Shown: piece by piece, positions 51,102 through 62,796 of the stretch
Layout of the letters: each line of letters begins with the position of its first letter
Position numbering within the stretch: the first letter of the stretch is position 1
Assembly (NCBI RefSeq): GCF_030265065.1
Contig: NC_080416.1
Span: 23,210,501 to 23,274,500, forward strand
DNA: 64,000 nucleotides
Source of the DNA: Corythoichthys intestinalis
Taxonomy: Eukaryota > Chordata > Actinopteri > Syngnathiformes > Syngnathidae
Direction of reading: 5' to 3'
Program-made: the position numbers and the translations under genes
Notes under the pieces: generated by a model
Told to the model about the DNA's origin: nothing
Databases searched by the model: none
The model's input: only the letters and a program-made list of their open reading frames with translations

Positions 51102-51107
51102 TTTATT
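51102..51107 (-). terminator. tuft1: Likely tuft1 polyadenylation signal
   Basis: AATAAA on the minus strand, 236 bp past the tuft1 stop codon. The interval 51.08-51.34 kb would be a short 3' UTR. Confidence 0.5.
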
Positions 51108-51342
51108 CACTTATTTAGTACAGAAACAGTGAGTGCACTTGAGTGCATACCGTATATACATTTAAATTAACATTGAATACAACTCAGTAGTCACTCCGGT
51201 TTACACTATTATGTCTATACAGTCGTTATATTTGCACTCGATTCAGTGTTAGAGGGAAATATGCAATTCTGAGCAGTGTGATTCAAAGCACTCGTTAAGT
51301 ACATACAGTATTTACAGGCCGTGATAAATCGTTATTCATCAT

Positions 51343-54300
51343 TTATGACTTGATCTCGATGACTTTGATGAAAGGGAGGGACTTGTTGCTGTGTGTGGAT
51401 GGCATCAATGGTTTGCTAATATGAAAAAAAAACAAACTCTTTCAGCACCTCTGACGATAGACGTCTAATCATGTGGCTCTTGTCATACTTCTACTGCTGA
51501 GAATTTGTTAGTTCGTCACCAGCAGACGTCCAATCCATTTGAAGTGGGAGGGCAACCCTCCCACTTCAAATGGATTGAATATAAATCACCGTCTATGGCA
51601 GCCGATGAGTTAAAAAAGTTTACTGTTGATTAGCATGCCTGGCTAACAGGAAGTGTAACCCACCTGTAGATGACAACCGGCTTGTTCTCTGCACTTTTTA
51701 GGGGGGGTGGGTCCTGGCCTGACAGGAAGTGCTCCATGTGGTCGTGCAACTCTCGGTTCTGTGTGTACGTTGACATTTTTACAAATGTAAAATGGAATTA
51801 TGAAAGTCTAATTAAGTCTTGTGTGAAATAAATTTTTGGCAGTTTTGTTTAATTTTCAAAGCGTTACTCATGTTGAAACGGCTATTAAAGGACCCTTTCC
51901 AGTATATGATCTGACCTCAGCTTCCAGGAAGGCCACTTTCTCCTCCAAATCCCCGATGACTCGATCTCGCTCCTGCAAGACTGTGCGGGAATTCTGCAGC
52001 TGTACGACAGACACACAAATCAGTCTGATTTTCCGACGACAGGCTTATTAAAGAGTCTTGTTCCCGCACATAATGTTCTTCCGAACGTAATTTCCTTACT
52101 AATGGCTTCCTGAGCTATTGAAATGTTAAGACTCTGTGTATGTACCTGCTCAATCATGTTGCGCACTTTCCTCTGCTGACTCTTGAGCATGTCGTCCAGG
52201 TGGTGGATCTTCTCCTTCAGTAGAGCAACTTCAGTCTCCAACTGGCTACACCTGGAAAAAAAACACATTGTTAGTATTAGTAGTAGAGATATCCCGATCG
52301 GTCCGATCACGTCATTTTCAAAGTATCGGAATCGGCAAAAAAATATCGGCCATGCCTTTTTTAAATATATATATATTTTAATTAAATCGTTTTCTAATTG
52401 TATTTAACGTTACAGACATAATATGTTACTCATCCAGAGTCTTTAGTTTAGGCTTAAGGTAGGGTTATCAAATTTATCCCGATAACGGCGGTATTTAATT
52501 TTTTAAAAATGTATCACATTAAATATTTAACGCAATTAATGCACGTGTTGCACAACCCACTCACGCATTGTCGCGCTCAATCTGTAATGGCGCCGTTTTA
52601 CCCATTTAGAGAGATAAAAAGCAGCATAAAATGAGTAGAGTGAATTTTGGCAGCCTTTGGAGCCTCCTTTTAAGAGGTTAGAGCCTTACAATTCCCCTCC
52701 CTACGATTAGAAATATCATGGGATGCAATGTGGGGAAGCAAGGTAGCAATAGACCCTACCCACCGACGTCACAAAACCACGTGCTCGCTGTGTGGTTCCG
52801 CCCACTTGTCCGTCATTTTGTCTCTGTATTAGCATTGTTTTCAATTGATCGAGGAATTTAAAATGCATTTCATGGAAGACCCGGTGCTTTCTGATGCCGT
52901 AAACTCACTGGATGTGTTGCATAAAAGGCGTTATGTGGAAAAGCTTCGTTCTATACAGTCGCCAGATCCATATTTGATGCCCAAATCGATGTTTTTCGAC
53001 CCACTGTCTTCGCCCTGTCTGCCTGACATCTGCTACGCTGATATTTACAATTATCTTGTCCACACAAAATCAGCCTATTCCCACGAAAATTTGAATAACT
53101 TCAAGAGCTTGGAGGCTTATAAATACTTCGTTGCTGGTTGGGTGAAACAGGTCCTCGTTCGGCAGGAATCTATCTTGTGCTTGGAAAGGTGAGTTACGAA
53201 ATTTTCAATTCAAAATCTTTTGTTATTGCTAACATCCACTGTCAAGTCTAATGTATTTCATGTCGTTTGTCAATGGAGTTAAGGCTTTTAATGTTTATAT
53301 GGTTTAGCGATAGCACTCTCACTACATACATACGTGTATGTTGTCGGCGATTAGCCTAGCAATGATCTTAATTGTGGTTATTTGTCAGCCCCGTAGACGA
53401 GGCCAGTTTCTTTCACTTGGTACCAGCTAAATATTATTCAAAAAATAACGATGGTGGAAGAAAGGGAAGTCACAAACATCTTGAATTTGAAACTATGTCG
53501 TACTACGTCGTATGTTGTCGGCGATTAGCCTCGCAATGATCTTAATTGTGGTTATTTGTCAGCTCCGTAGACGAGGCCAGTTTCTTTCACTTGGTACCAG
53601 CTAAATATTATTCAAAAAATAACGATGGTGGAAGAAAGGGAAGTCACAAACATCTTGAATTTGAAACTATGTCGTACTACGTCGTATGTTGTCGGCGATT
53701 AGCCTCGCAATGATCTTAATTGTGGTTATTTGTCAGCCCAAAACCCTCTAAGTATATCTTAAATGCATCTTACCGGATATAAAATGACTACTACATAGTC
53801 TGTGGTGATTTTTTGGTGCCCAGTTTTCACGTCGAATTGCAGCCGTCCATTTCGCTCTCCTCTTTGGATCCCTCGGAATACGGTAAAACTTCAAGTCTCT
53901 CCTTCCATCTTCTCTGTTAGTGCAACCAACAGCCACACACGCCTTCAACATTTTGATTATTAATGTTAAGGAGCAGAAAAAAACGCCGTAAATAGGAGAA
54001 AATGTACGTAGCCGTAACAGGTTAACACTATGTTTTGACGGACAAGTGGGCGGTACCATTCAGGAGAGCGGAGTTGTGACGTCACGTGGGTAGGGTCTAT
54101 AGATCTTTTTCTTAACACCTTATGTTATTTCCCAACGCAGAGAAGATATATCAATTGGTAGCACTACGCACAGTCATGGTTCCACTTCCCATCATGCATT
54201 TGGGTTGAATGGCTGCAGTATCATTTACTGCAAGCTCAACAAATACACGAGATGGCAATATTTAGTCACAATATACAAAGTCACAAGTCTTTCTATCCGT

Positions 54301-55698
54301 GGATCCCTCTCACAGAAAGAATGTTAATAATGTAAATGCCATCTTGAGGATTTATTGTCATAATAAACAAATACAGTACTTATGTACTGTATGTTGAATG
54401 TATATATTCGTCCGAGTTTTATTCATTTTTTTCTTAATGCATTGCCAAAATGTATATGTTCGGGAAAAATTATCGGGAATGATTGGAATTGAATCGGGAG
54501 CAAAAAAAAGCAATCGGATCGGGAAATATCGGGATCGGCAGATACTCAAACTAAAACGATCGGGAGCAAAAAAACATGATCGGAACAACCTAATTAGTAG
54601 TACTAAACTCTCAGACTGTCAACATTACACACACACACAATTTGTTACCTGTCTTCTTTCTCCTTCCCTTCCCCGTTGTCGGCCCGAAGCTGCAGTAGCT
54701 CTGCCTGTCCGGCGGCCATTTTGTCCTGCAGGAGCCCGCTCTCGGCCTCCATGTTTCCCAGCAACCTTTGCAACTCCTCTACACGCCGGCCTCGCTCTGC
54801 GGACTCCATCTCCGCTTGCTGGAGACGCTCTGACTGCGCTGCCAGACGCGCCTGCTGCTCCTCAGACTCCATCTGCCGGAAAGTAGACTCCATTTTGACA
54901 GCTGGCAAGTCACAAGTATGTTTAACTCTTAGCTCAGTATGCCAAGCCTAACCTAATCTGAATTTACCTGATCCAACTGGGCCAAATTCCTATGTTCACC
55001 CACGCATAAGTGACGATAGAATTTTAATGAATTAATGAACACACACACCTGCAGCTGCTCTCTCTCTTCCCGGTGCCGACTCTCCATGGCCTTTATCTGG
55101 GCGTAGAGACGCTTGGTTTCCTCTCTCAAGTTCTGTACGTGATTATCGACGCCCTCCTAAAGACACACACACAAAAAAAATCAAATATAAATGAGTTGAT
55201 CACAAGTAGCCGTCCAATCCATTTTAACTGGGAGGGTGGCAGCGAAATTCGCTATCTGGATACATTTCAGTGTCGATACTTAAATACTTTTGACAACCCT
55301 AGGTGCCTATCAATTTATGGTGGAGTGATGCTGCACAATGCTACATTAGCTGCTCATGTGTGTGTGCATGTCAGAGCGATACACTGCTTCTCATGCTAGG
55401 ATTGCTGCTGAGATATTCCATTTTGTCTTAATGAAGCGGAAATAGGATGTGTGTGTCTGAATGACAAACTGTTCTTTCGGTCTCATCATTTGAATGTGCT
55501 CCATTGATTTGCTTAAATAGAAAGGAAGCACTTTGCACACGATTGATCCACACAACAGGCTGTATTATGTGTTCACAAAACTGATTAAAATGTAGTGAAA
55601 TTAAAGATACTAGAGATGTTATGCCGATCGATCGAGTCTGATCACGTCATTTTCAAAGTATCGGAATCAGCAAAAAAAAAAAAAATCGGACATGCCTT

Positions 55699-55738
<40 letters not shown>

Positions 55739-58524
55739 TTTTAATTAAATCGTTTTCTAATTGTATTTAACGTTGCAGACATAATATGTTACACTCATCC
55801 AGAGTCTTTAGTTTTGGCTTAAGTTACGGTTATCAAATTTATCCCGATAATGCCATTAATTAATTTTTTAAATAATGTATCACGTTAAAGTATTGAACAC
55901 AATTAATGCATGCGCTGCACGACCCACTCACGCATTGTCGCGCTCAATCTGTAATGGCGCCATTTTACCTATATAGAGAGCTAAAAGGCAGCGTCAAATG
56001 AGTAGGGTGAAATTTGGAAGCCTTAGGAGCCTTTTTTTAATTGGCTAAAGCCTTACAATCCCTCTCCCTACCATTAGAAATATCGTGGAAAGCAATGCAG
56101 GGAAGCAAGGTAGTAATTGATCTTTTTCTTAACACCCTATGTTATTTCCCAACGCAGAGAAGATATATCAATTGGTAGCACTACGCACAGTTATGGTTCC
56201 ACTTCCCATCATGCATTTGGGGATGGCTACAGTATCATTTATTGAAAGCTCAACAAATACACTAGATGACAATATTTAGTCACAATATACGAAGTCACAT
56301 TTGTCCTTTAAGAATTAGAAAAGTCTTTCTATCCGTGGATCCCTCTCACAGAAAGAATGTTAATAATGTAAATGCCATCTTGAGGATTTGTTGTCATAAT
56401 AAACAAATACAGTACTTATGTACTGTATGTTGAATCTATATATTCGTCCGAGTTTTATTCATTTTTTTCTTAATGCATTGCCAAAATGTATATGATCGGG
56501 AAAAATTATCGGGAATGATTGGAATTGAATCGGGAGCAAAAAAAAGCAATCGGATCGGGAAATATTAGGATCGGCAGATAGTCAAACTTAAACGATCGGG
56601 ATCGGATTGGGAGCAAAAAAACATGATCGGAACAACCCTAAAAGATACTCCTTTCGTTATTTTGATATTTTATCGCTAAAAGCAATACTTGCATGTCAAA
56701 ATGATGAAAAGTTCATCTCAATACTTTGTTATGTACCCTTTGTTGGCAATAACGGAGGCCAAATGTTTTCTTTAACTCTTCACAAGCTTTCACACACTGT
56801 TGCTGGTATTTTGGCCCATTCCTCCATGCAGATCTCCTCTGGAGCAGTGATGGTTTGGGACTGTCGTTAGGCAACACGGACTTTCAACTCCCTCCGCAGA
56901 TTTTCTATGGGATTGAGACCTGGAGACTGGCTCGGCCACTCCAGGACCTTGAAATGCTTCTTACGCAGCCACTCCTTTGTTTCCCTTGCTATGTGTTTGG
57001 GATCATTGTCTTGCTGAAAGACCCAGCCACGTCTCATCTTCAATGCCCTTGCTGATGGAAGGAGATTTTCACTCAAAATCTCTCGATACATGGCCCCATT
57101 CATTCTTTCCTTGACACAGATCAGTCGTCCTGGTCCCTTTGCAGAAAAACAGCTCCAAAGCATGATGTTTCCACCCCCATGCTTCACAGCGGGTATGGTG
57201 CAATTCAGTATTCTTTTTCCTCCAAACAAGAGAACCTGTGTTTCTATTTTGGTTTCATCTGACCATAACACATTCTCCCAGTCCTCTTCTGGATCATCCA
57301 AATGCTCTCTAGCGAACCGCAGACGGGCCTGGACGTGTACTTTCTTCAGCAGGAGGACACGTCTAGCAGTGCAGGATTTGAGTCTGTGGCATTGTGTTAC
57401 TGATAGCAGCCTTTGTTACTGTGGTCCCAGCTCTCTGTAAGTCATTCATTAGGTGCCCCTGTGTGGTTCTGGGATTTTTGCTCACCGTTCTTATCATTTT
57501 GACACCACGGGGTGAGGAGAGAGTTGAAAGTCCGTGTTGCCCAACAACAGCCCCAAAACATCACTGCTCCAGAGGAGATCTGCATGGAGGAATGGGCCAA
57601 AATACCAGCAACAGTGTGTGAAAAGCTCGTGAAGAGTTACAGAAAACGTTTGGCCTCCGTTATTGCCAACAAAGGGTACATAACAAAGTATTGAGATGAA
57701 CTTTTGGTATTGACCAAATACTTATTTTCCACCATGATTTGCAAATAAATTCTTTAAAAATCAAACAATGAGATTTTCTGTTTTTTTTTCCTCCACATTC
57801 AGTCTCTCATGGCTGAGGTTTACCCATGTTGACAATTACAGGCCTCTCTAATATTTTCAAGTGGGAGAACTTAAACAATTAGTGGTTGACTAAATACATA
57901 TTTGCCCCACTGTATCTACTCACAAACACTCTAATGAATGAACACATATGATCTCACGTTTTGGTCAGCGTAGTTGCAATTGTTGTTGCCGTTAGTGATG
58001 GGTGTTATGTTGCTGACTGTGTAGCCATTGGCGGGATACTGAAAAAGACATGAGTAGTATTTTTTTTTGTATTTTAACACATTCACTTTTTCTTTTTAAT
58101 TATTTTGAACATTGACTTGTTTTTTCTCTCCTTACCTTCTTGATGTTATTATTTTGTCTTGCTGCCATCTGCTCCCTCAAAGTTTTCAGACAATACCTCA
58201 CCTGAAAATTCATCATGTAAATATCACATCATGTGCTCCTAACCTTCAATCAATTCAAGCTAAGCGATGACACCCTCACCTCTTGTATCTGTGACACCTC
58301 GTCTGTCAACATCCTGACGCTGTCCGCCGTCTCGGGTCTGTTCTCTAGGTAAACCTGTAATACGGCGCTCAGTCAACATCACTTGCGTCTAAACTACCGA
58401 AACCGTTAAAAAAACTCTCACACACTTTAATGACTTCCACGTTTTCCTCCGGGGGAGCAACGAGCCTGGCCGTTCCTTCCCGTTCGTCTGGATTCCTCGG
58501 CAGCACTGACTTGACACTGCTCTC
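51343..58524 (-). CDS. tuft1: Tuftelin 1 (Tuft1), last 10 coding exons; 5' end beyond the window
   Basis: Exons (complement): 58426-58524, 58280-58354, 58136-58201, 57958-58038, 55049-55156, 54649-54872, 52146-52251, 51916-51999, 51664-51758, 51343-51415; 1011 nt in one frame, 336 aa plus stop, all GT..AG. Human tuftelin has 390 aa, so about 55 N-terminal residues are outside. The strongest match is [19 protein letters not shown] and [12 protein letters not shown], the most conserved part of tuftelin, then [18 protein letters not shown] and the tail [12 protein letters not shown] (human MPVIRVVET). Most of the protein is heptad coiled coil ([20 protein letters not shown]). Tuftelin is an acidic coiled-coil protein first found in enamel, widely expressed, and linked to desmosome-keratin organisation and mTORC1 signalling. 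The acceptor of the 54649-54872 exon (CGGCAG before ATGGAG) was chosen because it keeps phase and aligns with human without a gap. Confidence 0.93.
52845..53192 (+). pseudogene. ISL2EU-type second protein, N-terminal exon
   Basis: Reads [20 protein letters not shown], then SPSLPDI-like [20 protein letters not shown] and [18 protein letters not shown]. Fish proteins with this opening continue into SWIM zinc-finger and YqaJ nuclease domains, which are absent here. It ends at a donor-like site (AAAGGTGAGTTA). Confidence 0.6.
53337..53750. repeat. Tandem repeat, period 174 bp, about 2.3 copies
   Basis: TATGTTGTCGGCGATTAGCC starts at 53337, 53511 and 53685. Copies are nearly identical, so the duplication is recent compared with the surrounding element. 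It lies inside the ISL2EU-like element between its two exons. Confidence 0.95.
53774..53951 (-). pseudogene. THAP-domain exon of ISL2EU-like transposase
   Basis: [30 protein letters not shown], then [18 protein letters not shown]: the full C-C…W…C-x2-H layout of a THAP zinc finger (CVAVGC, W, CSSH) plus F/P positions. It ends at a donor (CCG then GTAAGA). The catalytic part of the transposase is missing. Confidence 0.85.
55611..56640. mobile_element. hAT-type MITE, family G (copy 2), in a tuft1 intron
   Basis: Exact 8-bp duplication AAAGATAC (55603-55610, 56641-56648); 1030 bp. Ends TAGAGATGTTATGCCGATCG and …GATCGGAACAACCCTA. Non-coding. Contains a (TA)n stretch near 55708-55733. Confidence 0.95.
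56707..57912 (-). mobile_element. Tc1-like transposon, family 1, rearranged with inverted 3' arm
   Basis: About 56715-57515 matches the C-terminal half of the family-1 Tc1 at 16032 ([26 protein letters not shown], minus strand). From about 57517 the sequence switches to a plus-strand copy of the same C-terminal end ([20 protein letters not shown]…), giving inverted arms of about 190 bp (56707-56900 and 57515-57705). The left terminal repeat and the N-terminal HTH part are gone. The right end …TATTTGCCCCACTG is intact with TA at 57913-57914. Confidence 0.85.
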
Positions 58525-60033
58525 CTGTGTGGCAGATGTGCAAGATAAGTGGACCCCGGAGAAAGGGAAAAAACAGTGGGACGTCGCTACAAGAGGAACA
58601 CATGATTGCCCGAAAGCTTTTCGCCAGCGTGAATGCGTGGCGGCGAGACGGTGGCTGCCTGGCAACCCGCATGAAGGTCACGTTTACACCCACTGGGCAA
58701 CATCACCAGACAAAAACAATCAGGCCACACACGCCTTCGCAACCACAAAACACGATTTACCATGGCAATAAGAATAATACAAGTACACATTCAGATCTTT
58801 TAGGAAAAAACATGTCACGAGAGGTCTTCAAAGGAAGAACGCTGGGGTATGTTTTTTTTTTTTTTTTTTTTTGACACCATTTTCTGACAAGCTTCAAAAG
58901 TTGGGTCAAAACTTCAAGGGTTCCAGGGATCTTTATTTTTTCTTCCGTGTTTTTTTTTTGCAACAACTTTGTTAAATACGCTTCGAGAATCTTTCAAAAC
59001 ATCTCGTCAGCTCAACTTTGGCTATGTACTTTCATTTCTGTTGTTTTTTTGTCTGTTTTGCAACACAATATGTCATCGTGCTGTGTCAACTCTAGACAAT
59101 GCGGTTGTCTTTTTGTTTGGCATTTGGTTGGGGCTAATAGTAGCGTTGCATCAATAACAATACTAATATTGGAATGGGCCCCGGTATGGCATTAAAATGC
59201 AGGCATTGGTATCAGCTCGTACTAAGAAATAACACACCGATGCTAAGCAATATGTACTCTGACATTTAGTTACAACCACCAGTTTCCCTACACAAGATGG
59301 CCTCCAGTTACAAACACTGCCAAAGAAGCAAAATATCACTGATTTTCAGTGTTATTTTTAGCTTTGTAGAGTTTTTATTCTTGTAAATATTGATGAATGT
59401 GCTCATTTAGCGGTCAGATTTTCGACATGTTGGCCTATACTTTAGAGTTGTCGGATATTATCGGCTAGCCATAGCCTATATTGGCCGATAAGAGCATTTT
59501 AAAGGATAATATCAACATCGGTTTTTCATTATTTGGACCAATATGCATGTTGCCTTCAAAGTGAATGTAGAAGCCTCCTGCCTTTGTAAAAGGGCTGGTC
59601 ACAGTTTAGCGCTGCAGCTATATTTACTGACTTTTGTCTCGAAACTACGATGCTTGGGATTTGCTATGTGAGCAGGGTGATTTCAACAATAACTATATCG
59701 GTGCAATATATGCACTTTTTTTATAACTTCAATTGAAGTTCTCTTATTTTTCACAGAATGTTTATTTGGAAACCTTGAAGTTGTTACATTTATCATTATT
59801 AAAGCATCCAGCGTGCTAACCAATGTGCCACCTTCATTATGTGAATCATATCTAAACAAGAATAACTTCCACTCAGCCTGTCACACCTCCCTCCTGCTAA
59901 GACTGTTAAGCTCATCATAATTATTTATCTTTCCCCTCCATCTGAACACATGCACATATACAGGAATGCTACACACCCATGCACTTTACTGCCGCATGCC
60001 CCGGCTAAGCTTGAATTAAAATGTGCACATGTA
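58525..60033. other. tuft1 upstream intron, no exon recognised
   Basis: Contains poly-T tracts near 58.85 and 58.95 kb and repeat-like segments such as GTTGTCGGATATTATCGG at 59449, which resembles a hAT end. No tuftelin N-terminal exon (human MNGTRNWCTLVDVHP) was found, so the first exon lies right of the window or is too diverged. Confidence 0.45.
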
Positions 60034-60316
60034 CTGGACTGTCTCAGAAAATTAGAATACACAATATTCTAATTTTTTGAGACAGTCCTGTGTATATATA
60101 CAGGACTGTCTCAGGAAATTAGAATACACAATATTCTAATTTCCTGAGTCAGGAATGTTAATAATGTAAATTAGAATACACAATATTCTAATTTCCTGAG
60201 TCAGGAAATTAGAATATTGTGTATTCTAATTTCCTGAGACAGTCCTGTATATATACACAGGACTGTCTCAAAAAATTAGAATATTGTGTATTCTAATTTT
60301 CTGAGACAGTCCGGTA
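60034..60316. repeat. Cluster of hairpins made of Tc1 family-3 ends
   Basis: Four or more palindromes of about 57 bp, each built as CTGTCTCAGGAAATTAGAAT, then ACACAATATTCTAATTTCCT and GAGACAG. The arms match the terminal repeat of the Tc1 at 41046-42645 with no internal part. Spacers are TGTATATATA and similar. One copy has lost an arm and carries an extra AATGTTAATAATGTA. Confidence 0.92.
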
Positions 60317-60840
60317 TATTTAACATTTATATCTAAAACTTTCTTTTACTTGTACCTTTTTTGTATCCATTTTTAACATGGATATTTCATTAGTGTTTTA
60401 AATGTCATTACTATCTGAGCCACTGCATTGTAATTTCTTGCTGATAAAAAGTCGAAGCTGGCGTTTGGTACTTATGGTTAACAATGATTGACAGGTTTGT
60501 AGCTTTGATCTGGCCACAGACTGCTCGGTAGCTCTACGATCAAAGACTCTGTGTAAGTGAGAGGCTGTTCTCGGCAGCGTAAGCGTCAAAGCGTGAGTAA
60601 ATTTGTGACGCTATACGAGCATGAAGCAGAACAACGAGTTTGGGTGTTCAAAAAAATAAAAATGAAAAATAAAAAATCACACATCCTTCCGATGAGAGTA
60701 TTGCGCATCCGCACATCGCGATGACGATGTTCAAACGATATATCATTCGGGCCTAATTGTCATTGACATGATCTTCAAAGATGTGTTATTAGAAGGAAGG
60801 AATATTGGAAAAAGCAAGCTAGCGAAGCATAAGTAATCAG

Positions 60841-61841
60841 TAGAGATGTCCCGATCGATCGGGTCCGATCACGTCATTTTAAAAGTATCGGAATCGGCAA
60901 AAAAATATCGGCCATGCCTTTTTTTAATATATATATATATATATTTTAAATTAAATCGTTTTCTAATTGTATTTAACGTTACAGACATAATATGTTACAC
61001 TTATCCAGAGTCTTTAGTTTAGGCTCAAGGTAGGGTTATCAAATTTATCCCAATTACAGCGGTAATTAATTATTTTAAAAAATGTATCACATTAAAATAT
61101 TTAACACTATTAATGCATGCGCTACACAACCCACTCACACATTGTCGCGCTCCATCTGTAATGGCGCCGTTTTGCCAGTATAGAGAGCTAAAAGGCAGCA
61201 TAAATGAGTAGAGAGAGTTTAGGCAGCCTTTAGTACCTTATTTTAATTTGCTAAGACCTTATAATCCCTCTACCTACATTTAGAAATATCATGGGAAGCA
61301 ATGTGGGAAAGCAAAGTAACAATTGATCTTTATTTTAACACCTGGTAGTCTCCCATCGCAGAGAAGATATATCAATTGGTAGCACTACGCATAGTCGTGG
61401 TTTCACTTGTCATGGTTCCACTTCCCATCATGCATTGGGCATGGCCTTCAGTATCAATTAGTGAAAGCTCAACAAATACACTAGATGGCAATATTTAGTG
61501 ACAATATACAAAGTCACAAGTCTTTCTATCCGTGGATCCTTCTCACAGAAAGAATGTTAATAATGTAAATGCCATCTTGAGGATTTATTGTCATAATAAA
61601 CAAATACAGTACTTATGTACTGTATGTTGAATGTATACAGTATATTCGTCCGAGTTTTATTCATTTTTTTCTTAATGCGTTGCCAAAATGTATATGATCG
61701 GGAAAAGTTATCCGGAATGATTGGAATTGAATCGGGAGAAAAAAAAGCAATCGGATCGGGAAATATCGGGATCGGCAGATACTCATACTAAAACGATCTG
61801 GATCGGATCGGGAGCAAAAAAACATGATCGGAACAACCCTA
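60841..61841. mobile_element. hAT-type MITE, family G (copy 3)
   Basis: Ends TAGAGATGTCCCGATCGATC and …GATCGGAACAACCCTA; flanks GTAATCAG / GTAATTAA share the first five bases, so the duplication has decayed or mutated. About 1.0 kb, non-coding. Confidence 0.88.
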
Positions 61842-62796
61842 GTAATTAACATAAGAGCTAAGCCAACGTACTAATGTAGTATAATAGCACTGACTGTGGA
61901 CCTAATACGGTCATCAGGCTTGATACCAAACATTAAAAAAAAAACATTTTGGCCCAAGCCTTGATAGCAATTATTTCACATTCAAGTGAGTAGGCTATGG
62001 AGTAATTTAGCGCTCAAAGGGAAAAAAAATACTTTGTATGTTTTCAAAAAATGTATCGGTTCAGTACTGCTATAAGCTGATACCACACAGCCAGGTAAGC
62101 GGAATCTCTACCGAGAAAAACATGCTATCGGTGCAGTGTTGTTTTCGTCAACGAACAATTTTTTTATGACGATGACGTCACAATGACACGTTGAAAACGT
62201 GTCTTGGGAGACTAAAACATAATGAGATGGATGCCAGTTGTCGTCTGATGACACGAGAACGAGATGAAAATACGCCATAGTTTCTGTCATAAATTCACAA
62301 TATGTGTGATATTTTCTTATTGTATGTGTAGTTAGAACGCCTTTAGCAGTGTTTGGTCGTGTCTCTCATGTGACGTTCTGCGCCTAACCCCACCCCACAT
62401 ACACGCTTACTCGTGAGTAACTCTGTGCCCATTCCAGGCTCATTTTGTGAAACATATGCATAAGGTGCTGCTTGGTAAGTTTTGCTTTCTTATCTTGGCT
62501 AGATATGCCATGTTGCTCTCGCCTTTAAAGGTCTGTGCTGAGTGATCATCACACACTAAATGTAACTTGTAGCATTAGCATAGCATTTGTATTAACATAG
62601 CGTTCGCGTTAGCATTAGTATTTAGCGTGGTGAGTGTCGTCTTAAACTCTTGGAAAACGTTTTACATAGTTCTTGGCATCCAGGTGAGTTTAATTAATTG
62701 AAAATAATGTGCTGTTTTCCGGCTGAGTGTGTATTATTGTCATGAAAATGGTGATGTCCTTGAAGACTCTACAGTTATGTGGTCGTCTGTCATGTT
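61842..62796. other. Intergenic or tuft1 intron sequence; possible hAT end at 62135
   Basis: CAGTGTTGTTTTCGTCAACG at about 62136 and following GACGATGACG resemble the end of a common fish hAT family. No partner end found. The remainder contains GCATTAGCATAGCATTTG-type low-complexity stretches and no gene. Confidence 0.35.

Larger units (their letters stand above)
52750..54099. mobile_element. ISL2EU-like DNA transposon, internally deleted, nested in hAT MITE
   Basis: Ends TAGACCCTACCCACCGACGT and the inverted …GACGTCACGTGGGTAGGGTCTA. Sister MITE copies show the uninterrupted site (GGTAGCAATTGATC at 63366 and GGTAGTAATTGATC at 56110). A THAP exon (minus) and a second-protein N-terminal exon (plus) face each other, the gene pair known for ISL2EU. 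The target appears to be TA, but one flank has changed. Confidence 0.72.
52284..54592. mobile_element. hAT-type MITE, family G (copy 1), in a tuft1 intron
   Basis: Exact 8-bp duplication ATTAGTAG (52276-52283, 54593-54600). Ends TAGAGATATCCCGATCGGTC and …GATCGGAACAACCTA. It carries the ISL2EU-like insert 52750-54099; without it about 0.96 kb. Other copies: 55611-56640, 60841-61841, 62905-63871. Confidence 0.93.

Noticed and set aside
54649-54901. Longer tuft1 exon starting at 54901
   Set aside because: The CAG at 54902 would break the phase with the preceding exon; the acceptor at 54873 keeps phase and gives a gap-free match to human.
54398-54951. Plus-strand ORFs of 162 and 91 aa
   Set aside because: Antisense of the tuft1 coiled-coil exon and adjoining MITE; low-complexity composition.
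57512-57694. Separate plus-strand gene of 60 aa
   Set aside because: It is the inverted C-terminal end of the Tc1 family-1 transposase inside the rearranged element.
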